A stretch of 64,000 bases of DNA from Pseudomonas gingeri (GCF_013385635.1 NZ_JACAPR010000013.1:62001-126000); one strand, 5' to 3'. Positions 43,301-52,202 are shown, numbered from the stretch's first letter. Notes: generated by a model not told the origin, from the sequence alone. Program-made: numbers and translations.

Positions 43301-44434
43301 TTACAGCGGACGGCCGATGCCGTTGCAGACGCTGGTGTCGCCGACTGCCAGACTGTTGGAAGTCAGGAAGGCACCGCGAATTGCGGATTTCCAGGTACCG
43401 CTCAATGGAATGAACTTGTGGGCAGTGATGATCGAATCGTTGTTCACGATTGCACCGTAGTGCTTGGTCATGAAGTCACGTACCGAAGTGGTGACAGCAG
43501 CATCACGGTAGCACTGGCCGATGTCCAGGAAGGTATACGCAACCAGGCTGTAGCCAGTAGCGGGGTTAGCCAGTACTGGAGCCCAGTTGACTGGGTTGTT
43601 GCGGGCAGTACCGGTGGGTGGAGCGATGGCGCTCAAGGCAGTGGTCACGTTACCGACGGTTGGCAGCAGACCGTTGACCCTGGCAACCACGGCGTTGTTG
43701 GTGGCGTCGACGCTGTCCGGACCGACATAACCGATGGCACCAGGAGTGGCAGCCACGGTGGTAGCCATATCACCGCTGGTTGCTACAGCGACCCAGTTGG
43801 CAGGCTCTGCACCCGTCTGAGCGGTAGTGAAGGTGCTGCTGGTGGTGAACAGGGTTGGGCACTGGCTGTTCAGGTGACGCGACAGTACCTCGGAAGTACC
43901 GCTGCTACCGGAACGGTAGACCACGACGATCGGGGTGTTGTCGGAAGTGCCGAGCAGCGCACCCCAGGTTGCGGCCTGGCCGGAGAACGCCTGGCACAGC
44001 TGGGCGCTGGTCAGGTTGAGGTTGGTGATACCCGATTTGTTGTACGGGATGGTGACCGAAGTACCCACCGACGGAATCTGGATCAGCGGCCCCCAGTTGG
44101 CGGCGTTGGCAATGCCAGCCGTGTTGTGGGCAGTGTTGTAGGCATCGAGGTCAGCAGTAGCCGAGCCGCTGGAGAGGATCGAATCGCTACCGGCGTAGCT
44201 GACGGGAACACCAGCAGCCTTGCCGAATTGAGTGGCGTCGTTTTTCAGGAAGGCAGTCTTGCCCGCGCCGCTACCGACACCGACGTAAACATCGAAAGTC
44301 GAAGGACGGAATGCCGAATCGTTGTACAGGCCTTCTGGCAGAGTGGCACCACCACCTACTACCGCAGCCATCGATTGGGCCGAAGCCAGGGCGGCAACAA
44401 CCAGGGACGCTGCGATCATCGTGCGCTTAAACAT
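43301..44434 (-). CDS. DING/PstS-like periplasmic or secreted phosphate-binding protein
   Basis: A 377-residue protein with a Sec signal (SLVVAALASAQSMAA) and a mature part beginning VVGGGATLPEGLYND, the DING-family pattern. It has the two-lobe PstS fold with ligand-contact segments GGGATLP, SYAGSDS and SGSSGTSE, and it ends SVCNGIGRPL exactly as DING proteins do. Such proteins bind phosphate with high affinity, and some Pseudomonas members show alkaline phosphatase activity. The typical D-I-N-G start is replaced by A-V-V-G. AAAGGAG precedes the ATG. No pst transporter genes are adjacent, so its role may be extracellular. Confidence 0.87.
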   Translation of the reverse strand: MFKRTMIAASLVVAALASAQSMAAVVGGGATLPEGLYNDSAFRPSTFDVYVGVGSGAGKTAFLKNDATQFGKAAGVPVSYAGSDSILSSGSATADLDAYNTAHNTAGIANAANWGPLIQIPSVGTSVTIPYNKSGITNLNLTSAQLCQAFSGQAATWGALLGTSDNTPIVVVYRSGSSGTSEVLSRHLNSQCPTLFTTSSTFTTAQTGAEPANWVAVATSGDMATTVAATPGAIGYVGPDSVDATNNAVVARVNGLLPTVGNVTTALSAIAPPTGTARNNPVNWAPVLANPATGYSLVAYTFLDIGQCYRDAAVTTSVRDFMTKHYGAIVNNDSIITAHKFIPLSGTWKSAIRGAFLTSNSLAVGDTSVCNGIGRPL

Positions 44435-44800
44435 GAAGAATCTCCTTTCGTCGTGTTCGTACGTTGAGTTTTTTTTGCTCGTTCATGACGCCATGGCGCT
44501 CTGCCAATTGCCGTGTTCCAGATGGCTTGTGGGGTGAGGCCATGGAGCAGAAGTTCTCAAGTTCCGGTGACAGATAAAGGAAAAAACCTCGGGTGAATCC
44601 CCTTGATTTTTAAATAAATTCTCGGGTGTTTGCAGGGTTTTATCGTGTTATCGCGGGGGGTTTACGGGAGTGGCAAAGAGCCCGTCGCTACAGGTGGCGA
44701 GACATGGGCAGGCCTTGCGCGGATATGACAGGACGAGGAACCCGAGTTCTGTCGGAGCCGCATGCTAAGGTGCATGAACAATTTGCGACAGCGAGCCTTT
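44435..44800. other. Intergenic region between divergent DING and DUF1345 genes
   Basis: This region should contain both promoters. A single CTGTCAC half-site on the DING-sense strand (near 44570) resembles half a Pho box, but no second half was found. No gene is supported. Confidence 0.4.
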
Positions 44801-45442
44801 ATGCCCCATTTAGCCCGTACCCATCCGCGCCTGACCCTCGCCGCCCTCCTCGGCCTCACGGTGGGTGTCCTCGCTCCGGTCAGCCCTGTGCTGAACAAGA
44901 TCCTGGTCGGCTGGAATGCCGGCGTCTGGGCTTACCTGGCACTGATGATGTGGTTGACGGTGATGGCCAAGCCCGAGGATGTGCAGCGCTTTGTCGAACG
45001 CGAGGACGAAAATGCCGGACTGGTGCTGTTGATGGTGTCCATCGCGGCGATTGCAAGTCTCGCGGCGATCACGTTCGAACTGGCCGGCAGCAAGGATCTG
45101 GACAGCCATGCCAGGGCGCTGCGCTACGGTTTTACCGGGCTGACGGTGCTGGGCTCATGGTTGCTGATCGGGGTGATTTTCAGCGTGCATTATGCGCGAC
45201 AGTTTTATCTGTCGCAGGACGGGGACCCGCCGCTGCGTTTTGCCGATGGCGAGCAGCATCCGGACTACTGGGACTTCCTGTACTTCTCGTTCACCATCAG
45301 CGTGGCGGTGCAGACGTCGGATGTCGGGGTCGCAACCAAGGCGTTGCGCAAGGTGGTGCTGGCGCAGTCGCTGATCGGCTTCCTGTTCAACACGGCGATC
45401 CTGGGGTTTTCGATCAATATCGCGGCGGGGTTGTTTGGCTGA
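44801..45442 (+). CDS. DUF1345 integral membrane protein
   Basis: A 213-residue protein with about five hydrophobic helices, starting MPHLARTHPRLTLAAL. It carries the DUF1345 core DYWDFLYFSFTISVAVQTSD, a segment reminiscent of potassium-channel selectivity regions, near residues 150-170. Function of the family is unproven. Starts at 44762 and 44774 are also in frame; 44774 has an AAGG site. The chosen start matches the usual N-terminus of these proteins. A REP element follows directly downstream. Confidence 0.75.
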   Translation: MPHLARTHPRLTLAALLGLTVGVLAPVSPVLNKILVGWNAGVWAYLALMMWLTVMAKPEDVQRFVEREDENAGLVLLMVSIAAIASLAAITFELAGSKDLDSHARALRYGFTGLTVLGSWLLIGVIFSVHYARQFYLSQDGDPPLRFADGEQHPDYWDFLYFSFTISVAVQTSDVGVATKALRKVVLAQSLIGFLFNTAILGFSINIAAGLFG

Positions 45443-45452
45443 AAACGCCTGT

Positions 45453-45562
45453 GATCGTTCCCACGCTCCGCGTGGGAATGCAGCCCATGACGCTCGGCGT
45501 CACCTGCAGAGCGGACGCGGAGCGTCCCGTGAGGCATTCCCACGCAAAGCGTGGGAACGATC
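45453..45562. repeat. REP/BIME-type inverted element, copy 3
   Basis: Same terminal arms as copies at 6319 and 20005, with a CATTCCCACGCAAAGCGTGGG right arm and a GGACGCGGAGCGTCC internal hairpin. It lies between the convergent DUF1345 and hpd genes and may serve as a bidirectional transcript end. Confidence 0.85.
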
Positions 45563-45575
45563 ATCGTGTAGGACG

Positions 45576-46652
45576 TCACTCGGTGGCGAGCACGCCACGC
45601 CGGACCTGGTCACGCTCGATGGATTCGAACAGCGCCTTGAAGTTGCCTTCGCCGAAACCATCGTCGCCCTTGCGCTGGATGAATTCGAAGAACACCGGGC
45701 CCATCAGGGTTTCCGAGAAGATTTGCAGCAGCAGACGCTTGTCGCCCTCTTGCGACGAACCGTCCAGCAGGATGCCGCGTGATTGCAGTTCGGCGACCGG
45801 TTCGCCATGGTTCGGCAAGCGGCCTTCGAGCATCTCGTAGTAGGTTTCCGGCGGCGCGGTCATGAAGCGCATGCCGATCTTCTTCAACTGGTCCCAGGTC
45901 TTGACCAGGTCGTCGGTGAGGAAGGCCACGTGCTGGATGCCCTCGCCGTTGAACTGCATCAGGAACTCTTCGATCTGCCCGGCACCCTTGGAAGACTCTT
46001 CGTTCAGCGGGATGCGGATCATGCCGTCCGGGGCGGTCATGGCCTTGGAAGTCAGGCCGGTGTATTCGCCCTTGATGTCGAAGTAGCGGATTTCGCGGAA
46101 ATTGAACAGCGTCTCGTAGAACTTCGCCCAGTAGGCCATGCGCCCGCGATAGACGTTATGGGTCAGGTGGTCGATGATCTTCAGGCCCGCGCCCTGCGGG
46201 TGGCGGTCGACACCGTCGAGGTAGACGAAGTCGATGTCATAGATCGAGCTGCCCTCGCCATAACGGTCGATCAGATACAGCGGCGCGCCGCCGATGCCCT
46301 TGATCGCCGGCAGGTTCAGTTCCATCGGACCGGTGGCGATATGAATCGGCTGGGCACCCAGTTCCAGGGCGCGGGCGTAGGCTTTCTGGGCGTTCTGCAC
46401 ACGGAAAGCCATGCCACATACCGACGGACCGTGCTCGGCGGCGAAGTACGAGGCCACGCTGTGGGGTTCGTTGTTGAGGATCAGGTTGATCGCGCCCTGG
46501 CGGTACAGGTGCACGTTCTTGGAGCGGTGGGTCGCGACCTTGGTGAAGCCCATGATCTCGAAGATCGGCTCCAGGGTGTTCGGGGTCGGCGATGCGAATT
46601 CGATGAACTCAAAGCCCATCAGGCCCATCGGGTTTTCGAAGATATCGGTCAT
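45576..46652 (-). CDS. hpd: 4-hydroxyphenylpyruvate dioxygenase
   Basis: A 358-residue enzyme of the bacterial short form. It has two vicinal-oxygen-chelate domains, with the start MTDIFENPMGLMGFEFIEFA typical of Pseudomonas HPPD. The catalytic C-terminal half includes GEGIQHVAFLTDD with an iron-binding His and FFEFIQRKGDDGFGEGNF with the iron-binding Glu. It converts 4-hydroxyphenylpyruvate to homogentisate in tyrosine catabolism. It stands alone here, not next to hmgA. Confidence 0.95.
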   Translation of the reverse strand: MTDIFENPMGLMGFEFIEFASPTPNTLEPIFEIMGFTKVATHRSKNVHLYRQGAINLILNNEPHSVASYFAAEHGPSVCGMAFRVQNAQKAYARALELGAQPIHIATGPMELNLPAIKGIGGAPLYLIDRYGEGSSIYDIDFVYLDGVDRHPQGAGLKIIDHLTHNVYRGRMAYWAKFYETLFNFREIRYFDIKGEYTGLTSKAMTAPDGMIRIPLNEESSKGAGQIEEFLMQFNGEGIQHVAFLTDDLVKTWDQLKKIGMRFMTAPPETYYEMLEGRLPNHGEPVAELQSRGILLDGSSQEGDKRLLLQIFSETLMGPVFFEFIQRKGDDGFGEGNFKALFESIERDQVRRGVLATE

Positions 46653-46810
46653 GGTGACGCCTCATCATTTTTATCAAGTAACGGTCAGTTAGTTGCTATC
46701 AATGCGGACGTTGGCGGGTGGCGCACAGGAAATTCCCCGCACGCTGCGGGCAAGGAAGTCGCCGAAGATCAGTTGGAACCCAAGTAGCTTCATGAGACGT
46801 TATTCTTATA

Positions 46811-46838
46811 GGCGTAAATTGATTCTACATGGCGTAAA
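46811..46838. promoter_or_regulatory. Direct repeats upstream of hpd, candidate AraC-type activator site
   Basis: GGCGTAAA occurs at 46811-46818 and 46831-46838, exactly 20 bp apart, about 160 bp upstream of hpd. Tandem half-sites about two helical turns apart are typical of AraC-family activators, and hpd in other pseudomonads is controlled by the AraC-type HpdA. Assignment is inferred. Confidence 0.4.
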
Positions 46839-46877
46839 CCGTTTTGTCCGTATCCCTTTTTCATCCAGCCCTTTTCA

Positions 46878-47816
46878 TCAACCCTTGCGCGACAACCGTG
46901 GCGGTCGGTTGCACAGGTAGATGCCGGCGAGGATCAGCACGCCGCCCAGGCACATGATCGACGTCAGTTGCTCGCCCAGCAAGAGTGCGCCGCAGATCAC
47001 CGCGGTCAGCGGGTTGAGGCCGATAAATACGCCGGCGCGCGTCGCGCCGATACGCTGGATACCGTCGTAGTACCAGATATAGGCCAGTGCCGAACCCAGG
47101 CCGCCGAGGTACACCAGGCTCAGCAGTTGCGGCGGATTCAGGGCGCCGATCACTTCAAGACTCGCCTCCCCGCGCAGCCAGGTCGCCAGCCACAGCATCG
47201 CCGTGCCGAGCCAGATCGAATAGGTGACGGTGGTCAGCGGACCGAGGGCCCGGGTCAGGTCGCGCGAAAACAGCGAGTAGACCGCCCAGGACAGCACGCA
47301 ACCGAAGATCAGCAGGTCGCCGATCCAGGCCTGGCTCGCGCCTTCGAACGGGCTGCGGTTGCCGCTGACGATCACCAGCCCCGCTCCGCCCATGCAGACC
47401 AGGATGCCAAGCACTTTCAGGGGACTCAGGCGCTCCTTGAAGAACAGCCACGACGCCAGCCCGAACACCGCCGGGTTCAGCACCACGATCAGCGACGCTC
47501 GCGAGGCGTTGATGTAGTGCAGGCCGTAGAAGAAGCAGAGGTTGTAGAGAAAGATGCCGAAAAAACCCAACACCGCCAGTTGAGCGAACTGCTTTTTATC
47601 CGGCAGCACCAGCGGGATACGCGCCACCGCGATAAACACCAGCAGGATCACGCTGGCCAGCAGGAAGCGCAGGCTGGCCAGCAGCAACGGCGCGATATCA
47701 GCGGACAGGAAGCGCCCGGCGACAAAGGTCCCGCCCCAGATCATCGAGACCCCGGCGAGCTTGAAATACACCCACAGATCATTACTGGGGCTGAAGGCAG
47801 GTGCCTGGGTATGCAT
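46878..47816 (-). CDS. EamA/DMT-family membrane exporter
   Basis: A 312-residue protein with ten predicted helices in two EamA repeats (about residues 12-145 and 160-295). The first begins after LAGVSMIWGGTFVAGRFLSA; the second includes YDGIQRIGATRAGVFIGLNP. Relatives export amino acids or metabolites. The ATG at 47816 has AGGAG upstream and was preferred to 47858. It is divergent from a LysR gene that begins 88 bp away, which probably regulates it. Substrate unknown. Confidence 0.85.
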   Translation of the reverse strand: MHTQAPAFSPSNDLWVYFKLAGVSMIWGGTFVAGRFLSADIAPLLLASLRFLLASVILLVFIAVARIPLVLPDKKQFAQLAVLGFFGIFLYNLCFFYGLHYINASRASLIVVLNPAVFGLASWLFFKERLSPLKVLGILVCMGGAGLVIVSGNRSPFEGASQAWIGDLLIFGCVLSWAVYSLFSRDLTRALGPLTTVTYSIWLGTAMLWLATWLRGEASLEVIGALNPPQLLSLVYLGGLGSALAYIWYYDGIQRIGATRAGVFIGLNPLTAVICGALLLGEQLTSIMCLGGVLILAGIYLCNRPPRLSRKG

Positions 47817-47904
47817 GTTTTCTCCTGGGCGCTGGCCCGACCTGTTGCTAACCTGCACGTATTATTTTAGTTATCCTCGATCATCGTAAAATGAGTAAAA
47901 GCTC

Positions 47905-48777
47905 ATGACCCTGACCCAACTGGAAGTGTTTTCCCTGGTGGCCGAGCTGCAAGGTTTCACCACAGCCGCCCAACGGCTCGGGATCAGCCAGTCCGCCGTA
48001 TCCCACGCGATCAAGGGATTGGAGCAGGAGCTGGGGGTCGAGCTGGTTCGTCGCCATCAGCACCAGGTGGAACTGACCGATATCGGCGCCCAGTTGCTGC
48101 AACGGGCTCGGGCCATGCTTGGCCTGGCGGACACCTTGAAACAGGAGGCCGCCGATGCCCGGGGCATGAAAAGCGGCACCCTGCGTATCGGCTCCTTTGG
48201 CCCGACCGCCTCCAGCAAGCTGCTGCCGGCGCTGCTCACACGCTACAGGCACGAACATCCGGGGATCCAGGTGCATGTCGATGAGGGACCGGATCGACAA
48301 GTGCTGCAATGGCTGGAGGATCGGCGCATCGATGTCGGCTTTGTGGTCCTGCCCGAAGAACGCTTCGATACCTTCGCCCTGGTGGAGGACCAGATGGTCG
48401 CACTGCTGCCGGCGGATCATCCCCTTGGCCGGAAGGCGTCGGTCGAACTGAGGGACCTCTGCGGGGAACCGTTCATACTTACGGGGGCCGGCTCCGGTGA
48501 ACTGGTCTCCCGACTGTTTGCCACCCAGCGCCTGGTGCCGGATGTGCGTTACCGCACCGCACAGTTGCTCAGCATCCTGACCGCCGTAGCCCGTGGCGAA
48601 GGTGTGACAGTGGTCGCCGAACAGTCATTGCCCGAACATCCGGCTCCGGGCTATATCAGTCGGCCACTGTCACCGCCGGTCAAGCGCCAGATCGGCATCG
48701 CCGTGCTCGATCGGCGCGAGGTCTCTCCCGCCACCCAGGCCTTTATCGACCTGGCGAAGGGTTTCGATTACCGCTGA
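47905..48777 (+). CDS. LysR-type transcriptional regulator
   Basis: A 290-residue protein. The N-terminal winged HTH is within residues 1-60 (LTQLEVFSLVAELQGFTTAA then ISQSAVSHAIKGLEQ), and a periplasmic-binding-like effector domain spans about 90-285 (GTLRIGSFGPTASSKLLPAL). It is divergent from the DMT exporter, the usual arrangement for a LysR regulator and its target. Effector unknown. Confidence 0.87.
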   Translation: MTLTQLEVFSLVAELQGFTTAAQRLGISQSAVSHAIKGLEQELGVELVRRHQHQVELTDIGAQLLQRARAMLGLADTLKQEAADARGMKSGTLRIGSFGPTASSKLLPALLTRYRHEHPGIQVHVDEGPDRQVLQWLEDRRIDVGFVVLPEERFDTFALVEDQMVALLPADHPLGRKASVELRDLCGEPFILTGAGSGELVSRLFATQRLVPDVRYRTAQLLSILTAVARGEGVTVVAEQSLPEHPAPGYISRPLSPPVKRQIGIAVLDRREVSPATQAFIDLAKGFDYR

Positions 48778-48844
48778 GCACGCACGCGCGACAACCGCCA
48801 ACTATCATCCGTCTACCGCTCCCCTGCCGACACAGGTTCACTGA

Positions 48845-50389
48845 ATGCCACTGACCGTCAAAGGCTCTCGCTCCCGGCCTGCCCGTTACGGGCTGAGCCT
48901 GCTGATTGGCCTGCTGCCCATCGTCTCGGGTATAGCCATTCTGCACTGGCAAGCCGATCGGGCCTTGAATGCCCATAGCCGGGAAACCGCCGACGACGCG
49001 CTGAAACAGTTCGAACTGATGCTCGACAACGCCGAGCTGTCGGCCCATGCCATTGTCCCGCTGGCCGGCCGCCCCTGCGCCGAAGTCGAGTTGGCCCTGC
49101 GCGAACAGGTGACCCGACGCCCGTTCGTGCGCGCGGCCAACCTGGCCTGGAACAACAATCTGTATTGCACTTCGTTGTTCGGCCCTTATCAGGAAGTTGT
49201 CAATCCGGCCGATTATGTCGGTGGTCGACTCTGGTTGATGGACGGCAACCCGGTCACGCCCAAGTCGTCGCTGCTGGTCCTGCGCCTGGCACAGGGCAAT
49301 GGTGCGGCGATGGTCAGTATCGACGGTTATCACCTGGGTAACCTGTTGCGCCTGATCGGTCGCGAGGCCGGTCTGGTGTTGCAGGTCGGCAATGTCTGGA
49401 TCTCCGGCCAGGGACAGGTGGTCGGGGGCAAGGCACCGGCCTTTGCCGTGGCCCAGGCCAGCCTGCGCTCCACGCGTTTCCCGTTCAGCGTCAGCGCGGG
49501 CTTTCCCGAAGGCGAGGCCTGGCGCTATGTTGGCAAGGAGTACCTGGAGTTGCTGGTCCTGCTGCTGATACTCGGCGTATTGGCCGGCATTACCACCCGC
49601 TGGCTGCAGAAGCGCTCCGGTGCGCCAAGCCACGAGTTGCAGCGGGCTCTTGAAGCCCGCGAGTTCGTTCCGTATTTCCAGCCCGTGGTGCACAGCGACA
49701 CCTTGAAATGGTCAGGCCTGGAGGTGTTGATGCGCTGGAACCATCCCCGTGAAGGCCTGGTGCGCCCGGATCTGTTTATTCCCTTCGCCGAACACTCCGG
49801 CCTGATCGTGCCCATGACCCGTTCGCTGCTGCAACAGACCGCGGCCCTCCTGGCCCCGCACTCGGACGCGTTCGAGCCCGGCTTTCACGTCGGCGTGAAT
49901 ATCACCGCCAGCCATTGCCACGACCTGCAACTGGTGGAGGACTGTCGGCAGTTTCTCGCGGCCTTCGCGCCGGGCCAGATCAGGCTGGTGCTGGAATTGA
50001 CCGAGCGGGAGTTGATCGAGCCCAGCGCAATTACCCATCAACTGTTCGAACAGTTGCACAGCCTGGGAGTGATGGTCGCCATCGATGACTTCGGCACCGG
50101 GCACTCCAGCCTGAATTACCTGCGCAAGTTCAATGTCGATTATCTGAAGATCGACCAGAGTTTTGTCGCCATGATCGGCCTCGATGCACTGTCGCGGCAT
50201 ATTCTGGATAGCATTATCGAGTTGAGCGGCAAGCTGGAACTGGGCATCGTTGCCGAAGGCGTGGAAACCGCCGAACAACGGGATTACCTGGCTTCCCGCG
50301 GCGTCGACTTCCTGCAGGGCTATCTGTTTGGCAAACCGTTACCCGCCGCGGATTTTCTCAGCAGTCTCAAGCAGCAGAATGCCGATTAA
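48845..50389 (+). CDS. Membrane CSS-domain EAL phosphodiesterase (c-di-GMP)
   Basis: A 514-residue protein. A periplasmic CSS-motif sensor (about residues 40-230) between two membrane helices (about 17-36 and 235-255) is followed by a cytosolic EAL domain (about 270-505). Redox-sensitive cysteines are Cys78 (PCAEVE) and Cys108 (CTS). The EAL signature reads E293-V-L, and the remaining catalytic segments look intact (NITASHC, ELTERELIE, DDFGTGHSSL, LKIDQSF, EGVET, QGYLFGKPL). CSS-EAL enzymes hydrolyse c-di-GMP when their sensor cysteines are reduced or the domain is cleaved. It could lower c-di-GMP available to PelD. Confidence 0.9.
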   Translation: MPLTVKGSRSRPARYGLSLLIGLLPIVSGIAILHWQADRALNAHSRETADDALKQFELMLDNAELSAHAIVPLAGRPCAEVELALREQVTRRPFVRAANLAWNNNLYCTSLFGPYQEVVNPADYVGGRLWLMDGNPVTPKSSLLVLRLAQGNGAAMVSIDGYHLGNLLRLIGREAGLVLQVGNVWISGQGQVVGGKAPAFAVAQASLRSTRFPFSVSAGFPEGEAWRYVGKEYLELLVLLLILGVLAGITTRWLQKRSGAPSHELQRALEAREFVPYFQPVVHSDTLKWSGLEVLMRWNHPREGLVRPDLFIPFAEHSGLIVPMTRSLLQQTAALLAPHSDAFEPGFHVGVNITASHCHDLQLVEDCRQFLAAFAPGQIRLVLELTERELIEPSAITHQLFEQLHSLGVMVAIDDFGTGHSSLNYLRKFNVDYLKIDQSFVAMIGLDALSRHILDSIIELSGKLELGIVAEGVETAEQRDYLASRGVDFLQGYLFGKPLPAADFLSSLKQQNAD

Positions 50390-50501
50390 TCCACAATGAA
50401 ACAAAGGCGGCAGGCAACTCCCGCACTTTTGTCCTACTACTTTAGCCATATGATTTACTCTTGGGCCGAGAACTACTACACTTTTTCCTGCCAGCAGTAA
50501 A

Positions 50502-50533
50502 TTGACGGGAAAGCCTCGGGTTTATACATAATG
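50502..50533 (+). promoter_or_regulatory. Candidate sigma70 promoter for the mvaT-family gene
   Basis: TTGACG (50502-50507) is followed 15 bp later by TATACA (50523-50528), within an AT-rich stretch about 120 bp upstream of the gene start. Spacing is short for sigma70, so the exact -10 is uncertain (CATAAT at 19-bp spacing is the alternative). Confidence 0.4.
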
Positions 50534-50646
50534 ACCCAGCGTATTCAGGGCACTGTGGACAGTGTCTGGTGGGATCGACTGTAAGCGACGGCTTGTCTCT
50601 TTGTTATAGGTTCATGGCAACCGAATAGACTATTGGAGTAAAAATC

Positions 50647-51006
50647 TTGTCCAGACTCGCTGAATTTCGCGCCGCAGAAAAAGCCCTGCAAGAACAACTC
50701 GCTCAGTTGGAAGCCCTGAAAAACGATGCCGGGCTCAAGAAGGAAATCGAGTTCGAGAAAAAACTCAAAGACCTGATGAAGACCTATGGCAAGAGCCTGC
50801 GGGAGGTCAACGCCATCCTCGATCCCCAGGCCTCCAGCGCCAAGACCGCCCATGCGCCCAAGCAGCGTCGCGCTCGCGTGGTCAAGGTCTATCAGAACCC
50901 TCATACGGGAGAACTGATCGAAACCAAGGGCGGTAATCACCGTGGGCTCAAAGCCTGGAAGGAACAATACGGTGCTGCCACCGTGGACTCCTGGCTACGC
51001 GGTTAA
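50647..51006 (+). CDS. MvaT/MvaV-family H-NS-like xenogeneic silencer
   Basis: A 119-residue protein starting with TTG at 50647, GGAG nine bases upstream. The N-terminal coiled-coil oligomerisation region is about residues 3-60 (MSRLAEFRAAEKALQEQLAQ). A flexible basic linker (PKQRRARVVK) and the MvaT-type AT-pincer DNA-binding domain follow (about 80-119), with ETKGGNHRGLKAWKEQYG and the Gly96-Asn97 pair equivalent to the minor-groove contact. It silences AT-rich horizontally acquired genes and often Pel and fimbrial loci (family knowledge). A strong terminator follows 17 bp after the stop. Confidence 0.93.
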   Translation: MSRLAEFRAAEKALQEQLAQLEALKNDAGLKKEIEFEKKLKDLMKTYGKSLREVNAILDPQASSAKTAHAPKQRRARVVKVYQNPHTGELIETKGGNHRGLKAWKEQYGAATVDSWLRG

Positions 51007-51021
51007 CTTCTACCACTCCCA

Positions 51022-51050
51022 TAAAAACCCTGTAAATGCAGGGTTTTTTA
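51022..51050 (+). terminator. Terminator of the mvaT-family gene
   Basis: AAAAACCCTG-TAAATG-CAGGG followed by six T residues forms a standard Rho-independent terminator just after the stop at 51006. Confidence 0.9.
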
Positions 51051-51655
51051 TGGAATAACAACACGTCTCATTGATTAACAAGTCACAAGGCCGCGCGACT
51101 CTTTCAAAGACTGTTCAAGGCGACCGCCACGGAAAACAAGCGCACGACAGATTACCTCCAACAGAGTTCCGCCCTGTTGCTGATTTCATCTCCCGCACAA
51201 CTAATGACAACTGGCCAGTAAGTACCGCATGTTCCTTGAACGCTGTCAGTTATTTCCATTCGAAGCAGGTGATGTAAAAAATCTCGCACAGCCGCGCACC
51301 CTCATCACCCACCTCGACGCCGGTCGGATAAAAGATACCCGTTCGAAGCCTTCACATTTTTTTCACATCGACTCTTACAGGATGAAGGCTGCTAAAGGAT
51401 TAGCGCCCCAATGCCCGCTTCGGCGGGCTTCTTTATGCCCCGACGTTTATCCACCTGCACTTCATATAACTTATCCCTTCCCCCGAAGTACCCCGCTATT
51501 ACCTCCCCGTCGCCCTGAATCCCTAGAATTCACCGACAGGATTTGGAGTGCGACTGCGCTTTACGTATCATCCTGTATCCCACAAGGTCCGAGACCGGCC
51601 AGCCCGTGCCGGTGTTTTATCGATCGACCGCCTTCACCACCTTCGCGGAGGGCTT
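51051..51655. other. Gene-free region with an orphan terminator; possible small RNA
   Basis: No coding frame is convincing. At 51413-51434 a GCCCGCTTCGGCGGGC hairpin followed by TTCTTT forms a plus-strand terminator with no gene directly upstream. The 100 bases before it contain AGGATG and AAAGGATT motifs. This could be the 3' end of an unannotated small RNA; no family was recognised. Confidence 0.4.
51413..51434 (+). terminator. Orphan Rho-independent terminator
   Basis: A perfect six-base stem GCCCGC/GCGGGC with a TTCG loop and a TTCTTT tail. It lies more than 400 bp after the mvaT-family gene, which has its own terminator, and before gloA, so it probably ends a non-coding transcript. Confidence 0.7.
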
Positions 51656-52186
51656 ATGAGCCTGCACGACCTGAACACATTCCCCGGCGTTACCGCCCAA
51701 CCCGACACCGCCACCCAGGGCTTCGTGTTCAACCACACCATGCTGCGTGTCAAGGACGCCACCCAGTCCCTGGATTTCTACACCCGTGTACTGGGCTTCT
51801 CCCTGGTGGAGAAACGTGACTTCCCGGAAGCCGAGTTCAGCCTGTATTTCCTTGCCCTGGTGGACAAATCGCAGATTCCGGCCGATGCGGCAACGCGCAC
51901 ACAATGGATGAAGTCGATTCCCGGCATCCTGGAACTGACCCACAACCACGGCACCGAGAACGACCCCGATTTCGCCTACCACAACGGCAACACCGATCCG
52001 CGTGGCTTCGGCCATATCTGCATCTCGGTGCCGGACATCCGTGCCGCCTGCGCGCGCTTCGAGGACCTGGGCGTGGAGTTCCAGAAACGCCTGACGGATG
52101 GCCGCATGAAAAGCCTGGCTTTCGTGAAGGATCCGGACGCCTATTGGGTCGAGATCATCCAGCCGGCGCCGCTGCAAGACGCCTGA
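51656..52186 (+). CDS. gloA: Lactoylglutathione lyase (glyoxalase I)
   Basis: A 176-residue VOC enzyme. Metal and glutathione contacts appear in order: NHTMLRVKD (His), LELTHNHG (Glu), FGHICISVPD (His) and YWVEIIQP (Glu). This four-ligand set marks glyoxalase I, which converts the methylglyoxal-glutathione hemithioacetal to S-lactoylglutathione in the cytosol. The start at 51656 has GGAGG five bases upstream; the longer frame from 51548 is not needed. The length matches the eukaryote-like, zinc-type class common in Pseudomonas. Confidence 0.93.
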   Translation: MSLHDLNTFPGVTAQPDTATQGFVFNHTMLRVKDATQSLDFYTRVLGFSLVEKRDFPEAEFSLYFLALVDKSQIPADAATRTQWMKSIPGILELTHNHGTENDPDFAYHNGNTDPRGFGHICISVPDIRAACARFEDLGVEFQKRLTDGRMKSLAFVKDPDAYWVEIIQPAPLQDA

Positions 52187-52202
52187 TCACACCCGCCAAT
52201 GC

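Noticed and set aside
44560..44590. Pho-box half-site upstream of the DING gene
   Set aside because: A single CTGTCAC without a second properly spaced half is not a Pho box.
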